DNA of 52,243 nucleotides. Origin: Steroidobacteraceae bacterium (GTDB lineage Bacteria > Pseudomonadota > Gammaproteobacteria > Steroidobacterales > Steroidobacteraceae). The position numbers and the translations under genes were made by a program. Where the stretch lies: positions 1 through 52,243 of the forward strand of contig JANWKR010000087.1 of assembly GCA_025451275.1 (NCBI GenBank). Reading direction: 5' to 3'. Shown in pieces: positions 46,336 through 52,243 of the stretch. Each line of letters opens with the position of its first letter. Within the stretch, counting starts at the first letter, position 1. Below the pieces are notes generated by a model, which was not told where the DNA came from, made no database searches, and saw nothing but the letters and a program-made list of their open reading frames with translations.

Positions 46336-47688
46336 TCAGCGCATGGTGACGAATTCCTCGGCGCTGGTCGGGTGAATCGCGACCGTGTCGTCGAAGTCCT
46401 GCTTGGTCGCGCCCATGCGCACCGCCACCGCGAACCCCTGCAGCATCTCGTCCGCGCCCTCGCCCACCACGTGCAGCCCGACGATGCGCTGCTCGTCGCC
46501 GGCCGTGACCAGCTTCATGTGGGTGCGGGGCTTGGCCTTGGTGAGCGCGTGGTACAGCGGCACGAAGCTCGAGCGGTACACCTTGACGTGAGCGGCGCCG
46601 TAGCGCTCGCGCGCCGCCTTCTCCGACAGCCCCACCGTGCCGAGCGGCGGATGCCCGAAGACCACCGTCGGGATGTTCTCGTAGTCGAGGTGCCGCCCTT
46701 CCTGGCCGCCGAACACGCGGTCGGCGAAGCGCCGCCCGGCGGCGATGGCCACCGGGGTGAGCTGGGCGCGGCCGGTGACGTCGCCGACGGCGTAGATGCC
46801 GGGCACGTTGGTCGCCTGGTACTGGTCGGTGCGGATGAAGCCCTGCACGTCGAGCTGCACGCCGGCCTGCCCCAGCCCCAGGCCCTGCAGCGCCGGGCCG
46901 CGGCCGATCGCCCACAGCACGCAGTCGAACGGACCGAGGGTGCGGCGGTCGCCGCTGCGGTACTCGAGCGCCCCGGAACCGTCGCGGGCGAGGCCCACCG
47001 GCAGCGCATGCGTCACGACGCTCACCCCGTCCTCGCGCAGCCGCTCGAGCGTCACCTCGCCGAGCATGTCGTCGAAGGTCTTGAGGGCCGTCTCGCCGCG
47101 CAGCATCAGGCTGGTCTCGCTCCCGAGGCCGGCGAGGATGCCCGCCAGCTCGAGGGCGATGTAGCTGCTGCCGACCACCGCGACCCGCGCCGGCCGCGCG
47201 CCGAGCTCGAAGAAGCCGTCGGAGGTGATGCCGAGCTCCGCGCCCGGAATCGAGGGCACGCGCGGACAGCCGCCGGTGGCGATGACGATGTGTGGGGCGG
47301 TGAGCGTGCGCCCGGCCACGCTGACGGTGTGCGGGTCCACGAACCGGGCGCGGTCACGCAGTAGCTCGACGTGCTGCTTGGCGAGGTTGGCCGCATACAG
47401 CCCGTTCAGGTGGGTGATATAGGAGTCGCGCCGGTGGCGCAGCCCGGCCCAGTCGTGCCCCTGCACGGCGAGCCTGAAGCCGTAGTCCAGGGCGTCGTGC
47501 TGCGCGGCGCCGAGGTCGGCGGCGTTCCACATGATCTTCTTCGGCACGCAGCCGACGTTGACGCAGGTGCCACCGAGACGGCCGGACTCCGCCAGCGCGA
47601 CCCGGGCGCCGTAGTCCGCGGCGCGCCGCGCGGTGGCGACCCCGCCGCTGCCCCCGCCGATCACTACCAGGTCGAACTTCTCGGACAT
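46336..47688 (-). CDS. gor: Glutathione-disulfide reductase
   Basis: A 450-residue FAD/NADPH enzyme that reduces glutathione disulfide. The FAD motif is [15 protein letters not shown], the redox disulfide Cys42/Cys47 in [13 protein letters not shown] matches E. coli numbering, the NADPH-binding [17 protein letters not shown] is followed by [11 protein letters not shown], and the C-terminal [13 protein letters not shown] holds the catalytic His-Glu. The spacing and the lack of lipoamide dehydrogenase features favour glutathione reductase over other family members. GGGGATG just before the ATG gives a modest ribosome site. It is divergent from prlC. Confidence 0.94.
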   Translation of the reverse strand: MSEKFDLVVIGGGSGGVATARRAADYGARVALAESGRLGGTCVNVGCVPKKIMWNAADLGAAQHDALDYGFRLAVQGHDWAGLRHRRDSYITHLNGLYAANLAKQHVELLRDRARFVDPHTVSVAGRTLTAPHIVIATGGCPRVPSIPGAELGITSDGFFELGARPARVAVVGSSYIALELAGILAGLGSETSLMLRGETALKTFDDMLGEVTLERLREDGVSVVTHALPVGLARDGSGALEYRSGDRRTLGPFDCVLWAIGRGPALQGLGLGQAGVQLDVQGFIRTDQYQATNVPGIYAVGDVTGRAQLTPVAIAAGRRFADRVFGGQEGRHLDYENIPTVVFGHPPLGTVGLSEKAARERYGAAHVKVYRSSFVPLYHALTKAKPRTHMKLVTAGDEQRIVGLHVVGEGADEMLQGFAVAVRMGATKQDFDDTVAIHPTSAEEFVTMR

Positions 47689-47803
47689 GACATCCCCGCT
47701 GCTTCCGGGCATGTTATATGAGGTCGCGGGACGGGCGCTGCCGCTGCCGCCGTCCGCCGCAAGGGCCGCTACAATGGCGCGCACCCAGACCGGACGGGAA
47801 TGC

Positions 47804-49837
47804 ATGGCTAACCCCCTACTGGGCCAGGATCCGCTGCCGCAGTTCCGGCAGATCCGGCCCGAGCACGTCGAGCCCGCGGTGCGCGAGCTGCTCTCGGCCA
47901 ACCGCGCGCGCATCGGCGAGCTCGCCAGCCTCCCGCGCCCCACCTTCGCCAGCGTGGTCGAGCCGCTCGAGGAGCTGCACCACCGCATCACGCGCACCTG
48001 GTCGCCGGTCAGCCACCTGAACGCGGTGCTGAACTCCGATGCGCTGCGCGCCGGCTACAACGCCTGCCTGCCGCTGCTGTCGGCCTACCAGACCGACCTG
48101 GCGCAGAGCGAGCCGCTGTACCGCGCCTACCGCACCATCGCCGCCGAGGAGGGCGCGGCGCTCGCGCCGGTGCAGCGCCGCGTCATCGAGCACGCGGTGC
48201 GCGACTTCCGCCTCGCCGGCGTCGGGCTGACCGCCGAGCGCAAGGCGCGCTTCAAGACCGCCATGCTCGAGCTGACGCAGCTGCAGGCACGGTTCGAGGA
48301 GAACGTGCTGGACGCGACCAACAGCTGGACGCGGCCGGTCACCGATGCGCAGGAGCTGGCCGGTCTGAATGACACGCTCATCGAGCAGGCGCGGCGCCGG
48401 GCCCACGAGCAGGGGCGCTCCGGCTGGCTGCTGTCGCTGGACCAGCCGACCTACGTGGCGGTGGTGACGGATGCGGAGTCCGAGCCGCTGCGGCGCGACT
48501 TCTACCAGGCCTGGACCACGCGCGCCTCCGACCAGGGGCCGGCCGCCGGGCGCTGGGACAACGCCCCGGTGATGGAGGAGATCCTGCGCCGCCGCCACGA
48601 AGTGGCGCGGCTGCTCGACTTCGGCAACTACGCCGAGTACGCACTCGCCACCCGCATGGCGCACAGCGTCGAGGAGGTACTGACGTTCCTGCACGAGCTG
48701 GCGGCCGCGGCGCGCACCGCCGCGCGTGCCGAGTTCGCCGAGCTCGAGGCGTTCGCGGGCCGGCCGCTGGCCGCCTGGGACGTGGGCTTCTACTCCGAGC
48801 GGCTGCAGTGCGAGCGGTTCTCGGTGTCGCAGGAGGAGCTGCGGCCCTACTTCCCGCTGCCGCGCGTGCTCGCCGGGCTGTTCGAGGTCGCCGAACGGCT
48901 GTTCGGCGTCACCATCCGCGAGCGGCAGGGCGCACCGGTGTGGCACCCCGACGCGCGACTGTTCGACATCAGTGCCGGCGGCGAGGCGATCGGCAGCTTC
49001 TACCTCGACCCCTACGCGCGCCCCCACAAGCGCAGCGGCGCCTGGATGGACGAGTGCGTCGGCCGCAAGCGCCTGACGAGCGGCGCGGCGCTGCCGGTGG
49101 CGTACCTGGTGTGCAACTTCCTGCCGCCGGCGCCGGATCAGCCGGCGCTGCTGACGCACGACGACGTGCTGACGCTGTTCCACGAGTTCGGCCACGGGCT
49201 GCACCACCTGCTGACGCGCGTCGACTACCCGAGCATCGCCGGCATCAACGGCGTGGCCTGGGACGCGGTGGAGCTGCCGAGCCAGTTCCTCGAGAACTAC
49301 GCCTGGCACCCCGAGGTGCTGCAGCGCATCTCGGGACACTTCGGGAGCGGCGCGCCGCTCCCCGCCGACAAGCAGGCACGCCTCATGAGCACGCGCAGCT
49401 TCCATGCGGGACTTTCCATGATGCGACAGCTGGAATTCTCGCTGTTCGACTTCCGGCTGCACACCGAGTACACCCCGGAGCGCGGTGGCCGCGTACTCGA
49501 GATCCTCGCCGAGGTGCGGCGCGAGGTGGCGGTGGTGCCGGTGCCGGAGTGGAACCGCTTCCCGAACAGCTTCGGACACATCTTCGCCGGCGGCTATGCC
49601 GCCGGCTACTACAGCTACAAGTGGGCCGAGGTGCTGGCGGCGGATGCGTTCGCGGCCTTCGAGGAGAGCGGCGTGTTCGACGCCGCGACCGCACGGCGCT
49701 TTCTCGAGGCCATCCTGAGCCGCGGCGGCAGCCGCGACGTGCTCGAGGCGTTCGTCGAGTTCCGCGGCCGCCGCCCGGATGTGCGCGCGCTGCTCAAGCA
49801 GCACGGCATCGACCGCGTCAACGGGCACGCGGCGTGA
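47804..49837 (+). CDS. prlC: Oligopeptidase A (M3 family)
   Basis: A 677-residue cytosolic zinc oligopeptidase that degrades short peptides, including cleaved signal peptides. The zinc site is His460-Glu-Phe-Gly-His464 in [14 protein letters not shown], with the third ligand Glu in the following [20 protein letters not shown]. The N-terminal helical region starts [15 protein letters not shown], as in homologues. GGGAA lies before the ATG at 47804. The 115 bp to gor probably holds both promoters. The stop overlaps the SH3 protein start by GTGA. Confidence 0.95.
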   Translation: MANPLLGQDPLPQFRQIRPEHVEPAVRELLSANRARIGELASLPRPTFASVVEPLEELHHRITRTWSPVSHLNAVLNSDALRAGYNACLPLLSAYQTDLAQSEPLYRAYRTIAAEEGAALAPVQRRVIEHAVRDFRLAGVGLTAERKARFKTAMLELTQLQARFEENVLDATNSWTRPVTDAQELAGLNDTLIEQARRRAHEQGRSGWLLSLDQPTYVAVVTDAESEPLRRDFYQAWTTRASDQGPAAGRWDNAPVMEEILRRRHEVARLLDFGNYAEYALATRMAHSVEEVLTFLHELAAAARTAARAEFAELEAFAGRPLAAWDVGFYSERLQCERFSVSQEELRPYFPLPRVLAGLFEVAERLFGVTIRERQGAPVWHPDARLFDISAGGEAIGSFYLDPYARPHKRSGAWMDECVGRKRLTSGAALPVAYLVCNFLPPAPDQPALLTHDDVLTLFHEFGHGLHHLLTRVDYPSIAGINGVAWDAVELPSQFLENYAWHPEVLQRISGHFGSGAPLPADKQARLMSTRSFHAGLSMMRQLEFSLFDFRLHTEYTPERGGRVLEILAEVRREVAVVPVPEWNRFPNSFGHIFAGGYAAGYYSYKWAEVLAADAFAAFEESGVFDAATARRFLEAILSRGGSRDVLEAFVEFRGRRPDVRALLKQHGIDRVNGHAA

Positions 49838-50445
49838 GGGCCGTGCGCGCCGCCCCGCTGCTCCTGGCGCTGCCGCTCGCCTGGCTCAGCGCCAGCGCCG
49901 CCGAGCCGGCCACGCTGTACGTCGTCGAGCAGGTGGTGGTGAACGTCAACAGCGCCCCGGACGCGAGCGGCGAGCGCATCGCCACGGTCAAGAGCGGCGA
50001 GGCGCTGCAGGTGATCGAGAAGAGCGGCGAGCAGGTGCACGTCAAGCTCGCCAACGGCAAGGACGGCTGGGTCCGCGCCGGCTACCTGCAGGCGGATGAG
50101 CCCCTCAAGCCGCGACTGGCGCAGCGCGAGGCGGAAGTGGCGCAGCTGAAGGACGAACTCGCCCGCCTGCAGGGGCAGCTGGCGGCGGCGCACAGCGCGC
50201 GGCCCGCCGCGGCGGCACCGCCCGCCGCGCCCGCCACCGCGGGTGACGCTCCGCCTGCGCCCGCCGAGGAGACCCCGGCCGCCGCGCAGGCGCTGTTCGA
50301 CAGCGGCGCCGAAGCGCCGGTGCGGCGCGTGTGGCCGTGGGCGCTCGGCTGGTCGCTCGGGGCGCTGGCGGTCGGCTTCCTGCTGGGTGCCCTGGTGCTC
50401 GACCGTCACATCCGCCGCAAGTACGGCGGCCTGCGCATCTACTGA
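49834..50445 (+). CDS. SH3-domain membrane protein (YgiM/TIGR04211-like)
   Basis: A 203-residue protein: signal peptide (about 1-22, ending ASA-AEP), a bacterial SH3 domain (about 25-85, VVVNVNSAPDASGERIATVK to DGWVRAGYLQ), a short coiled coil (LAQREAEVAQLKDELARLQG), an Ala/Pro linker and a C-terminal membrane helix (about 168-190) with the cytoplasmic ending DRHIRRKYGGLRIY. This layout and ending match the YgiM/TIGR04211 family, whose role is unclear. The GTG at 49834 overlaps the prlC stop; GTG 49843 is an alternative. Confidence 0.88.
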   Translation: MRAVRAAPLLLALPLAWLSASAAEPATLYVVEQVVVNVNSAPDASGERIATVKSGEALQVIEKSGEQVHVKLANGKDGWVRAGYLQADEPLKPRLAQREAEVAQLKDELARLQGQLAAAHSARPAAAAPPAAPATAGDAPPAPAEETPAAAQALFDSGAEAPVRRVWPWALGWSLGALAVGFLLGALVLDRHIRRKYGGLRIY

Positions 50446-50593
50446 TGCCGGGCATGGCCGCGGGCAGCCGACCAGACTTAACGCGGCGGGGGCCCCGGCC
50501 AAAGTGTGCGGCGGATCTCGGTCCGGCCCTCGATAAACTGCCTAGACTGCGCTTTGTGTCCAGCGGCCGGCCTCAGGGGGACGGGCCACGATA

Positions 50594-51607
50594 ATGAACA
50601 ACACCCGTCGCAGCGACTTCGACGTCACCAACACCGTGCAGGTGAGCTCGCCGCAGGCGGTGCTGGCCGCGGTCGAGTCCCTGTACCGCCCGACCTGGCC
50701 GGGTCTGTCACTCGAGCCGCTCGGCAAGGCCTTCGCGCACTTCGAGCGGCTGTTCGCCGGCGAGGTCCCCGGCTGGCACGGCGTCGATACGGTCTACCAC
50801 GACCGCCAGCACACACTCGACATAACACTGGCGCTGGCGCGGTTGCTGGTCGGCTACGAGCGCCAGCAGCCGGAGGCCGAGCGCCTCGGCGGCACGCGCG
50901 CCCTCATCGGCCTGATTACCGGGCTGTTCCACGACGTCGGCTACCTGCGCCGCGCCGACGACCTGCAGTCGCTCAACGGCGCGGAGTTCACGCGCACGCA
51001 CGTGACACGCGGCGCGCGCTTCCTGCAGGAGTACCTGCCGGTGCTCGGCTTCAGCGCCTGGGTGCCGGTGGCGAGCGAGATCATCCATTTCACCGGCTAC
51101 GAGGTGCCGTTCGCGACGATCGAGGCGCGCGTGGCCGACCGGCGTGACATAACGGTGGGCCACCTGCTCGGCACCGCCGACATGATCGCGCAGATGGCCG
51201 ACCGCTGTTACCTGGAGAAGTGCCGCGACCGGCTGTACGCCGAGTTCGTGCTCGGCGGCGTGGCGCTGCCTTTCAGCGAGGGCTACCCGCAGGTGAAGTA
51301 CGCCTCCGGCCTCGACCTGCTGCGCCAGACCCCGGAGTTCGTCGTGGACACGCGCACCAAGCGTCTCGAGGGTGAGTTCCACGGCGCTTACCGCTACCTC
51401 GAGACCCTGTACGGCGGCCGCAACCCCTACATGGAGGCCATCGACCGCAACGTCGAGTACCTGCGTCAGATCCTGCGCAGCGAGAACTGGCAGCTGCTCA
51501 GGCGCCGGCCGCCGATCTTCGCCGCCACCGAGGACCCCATGTCCACCATGCGCGGCCTGATGCTGGGGCACATTAAGAGAGTCTGGTCGAGCTACTCGGG
51601 CAGCTAG
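50594..51607 (+). CDS. HD-domain phosphohydrolase-like protein
   Basis: A 337-residue soluble protein with a metal-dependent HD fold: His73 in YHDRQHTLDITLAL, His113-Asp114 in LITGLFHDVGYLRR, the further His in EIIHFTGYEVPF and the Asp in LLGTADMIAQMADR complete the metal site order. The spacing resembles class III cyclase-type or phosphodiesterase HD proteins, but there is no GYP motif of c-di-GMP HD-GYP enzymes. Substrate unknown. The 148 bp upstream contains TAAACT and TAGACT, possible -10 boxes. It precedes a membrane sensor gene by 104 bp, a possible functional link. Confidence 0.82.
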   Translation: MNNTRRSDFDVTNTVQVSSPQAVLAAVESLYRPTWPGLSLEPLGKAFAHFERLFAGEVPGWHGVDTVYHDRQHTLDITLALARLLVGYERQQPEAERLGGTRALIGLITGLFHDVGYLRRADDLQSLNGAEFTRTHVTRGARFLQEYLPVLGFSAWVPVASEIIHFTGYEVPFATIEARVADRRDITVGHLLGTADMIAQMADRCYLEKCRDRLYAEFVLGGVALPFSEGYPQVKYASGLDLLRQTPEFVVDTRTKRLEGEFHGAYRYLETLYGGRNPYMEAIDRNVEYLRQILRSENWQLLRRRPPIFAATEDPMSTMRGLMLGHIKRVWSSYSGS

Positions 51608-51711
51608 GGCTGCGCCGCGGCCTCGGTAGCCTTACCTCCCGGGCGGCGGTTAATATGAATCCCCAATAATTCAGGGGATCGCCCGCCCGCCCCGCGCTGG
51701 GCGGTACGTAC

Positions 51712-52243
51712 GTGACTGCCGCGACCTTCAAGTTCAAGTACGCGGGGGCCGCCTTCCTGGTGGTGCTCCTGGCTGCGGCCGCGATCGTCGCCCTGCTGCT
51801 GGTCCGCGACGCCGCCGACACCCGCTCGCTCAGCGCGCTGGCCGAGAACGCCGCGCGCGAGCGCGTCGATCCGGAGCTGCAGGCCCGCGCCCGCAGCGTC
51901 GCCGCGCACGCCGCCGACTCGATCGCCGGCGCGGTGCGCTCCGGCGACACCGCCGGTACCGTGCGGCGCCTGCAGCCCTTCATGGACGACGACACCGTCG
52001 CCGGCCTCACGGTCACCGATCTCGCCGGCCGCACGCTCTTCAGCTGGCAGCGCGGCGCCCCGCTCGCTGCGGGCACGCTCGGCGCCAGCGCCAGCGCGCC
52101 GGTGCGCACCCTGGTGGAGAACATCCCCGGCGCCGTCACGCCGGAGACGCTCGCCACCCTCACCGTGGCGCTGGTGCAGGCAGCGCCGGTGCCGCAGGCG
52201 AGCCTCACCGGGCGGCTGCACGCCGCCACCGCCGCGCGCACCC
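51712..52243 (+). CDS. Membrane sensor protein, truncated by window edge
   Basis: An open frame from GTG 51712 to the window end (about 177 residues seen). A basic start is followed by one membrane helix (about residues 12-31, AGAAFLVVLLAAAAIVALLL), then an Ala-rich extracytoplasmic helical region and a compact segment (VAGLTVTDLAGRTLFSW) that reads like the periplasmic part of a cyclase, phosphodiesterase or kinase. The output domain is beyond the window, so I give no function. TTAATAT at 51650 may be the -10 box, and a small hairpin (ATCCCC/GGGGAT, about 51659-51680) lies in the leader. Confidence 0.7.
   Translation, partial: MTAATFKFKYAGAAFLVVLLAAAAIVALLLVRDAADTRSLSALAENAARERVDPELQARARSVAAHAADSIAGAVRSGDTAGTVRRLQPFMDDDTVAGLTVTDLAGRTLFSWQRGAPLAAGTLGASASAPVRTLVENIPGAVTPETLATLTVALVQAAPVPQASLTGRLHAATAART

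Overview
The window is about 52 kb of very GC-rich (roughly 70% by eye), densely coding bacterial chromosome. The order rsmB-fmt-def / lysM-dprA-smg-topA with aroE nearby, the rsmB-DUF4390-ntrY-ntrX run, a split pntAA/pntAB/pntB transhydrogenase, RlmJ, PrlC and an S46 dipeptidyl-peptidase point to a gammaproteobacterium, most likely a deep, high-GC branch near Xanthomonadales/Steroidobacterales. That placement is inferred from gene content. I see no rRNA, tRNA, CRISPR array, insertion sequence or prophage. No stretch without a gene exceeds 300 bases; the longest is 1746-1997, which holds a probable SirB remnant.

Left part (1-10 kb): the end of ferrochelatase (cut by the window edge) and a two-domain VOC protein; an S46 dipeptidyl-peptidase; a YceI-like lipoprotein facing a cytochrome b561-YceI operon only 12 bp away; a putative zinc peptidase and a cupin on the minus strand; then acetyl-CoA hydrolase/transferase. 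The latter converges, with 7 bp between stops, on acetyl-CoA synthetase, the enzyme of the reverse net direction. The synthetase carries an unusual arginine/lysine-rich C-terminal tail.

Middle (10-30 kb): a minus-strand run of HNH nuclease, 5'-3' exonuclease, fructosamine-kinase-like protein and acs, facing the pntAA-pntAB-pntB operon; membrane proteins and a periplasmic cyclophilin; an ECF sigma factor cassette with DUF3619, a poly-proline exported protein and DUF3106; priA; an HD-domain exported protein; argS and a SPOR protein; a MerR regulator with a textbook MerR-type operator facing an exported alpha/beta hydrolase; a DUF2059 gene that has lost its signal peptide; and a small Cache-like periplasmic protein.

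Right part (30-52 kb): ntrX (with a degenerate ATPase domain), ntrY, DUF4390, rsmB, fmt and def on the minus strand; divergent lysM, dprA, smg and topA; a TonB-type lipoprotein, a hydrolase, rlmJ-aroE, glutathione reductase, prlC with a YgiM-like SH3 protein, an HD phosphohydrolase, and the start of a membrane sensor protein cut by the right edge.

Most of the window is core housekeeping sequence. I found no clear new multi-gene system. The most unusual observations are the histone-H1-like tail on acetyl-CoA synthetase, the NtrX homologue lacking the sigma-54 contact loop, the MerR/hydrolase switch, the poly-proline member of the sigma cassette, and two gene-decay cases (SirB, DUF2059).
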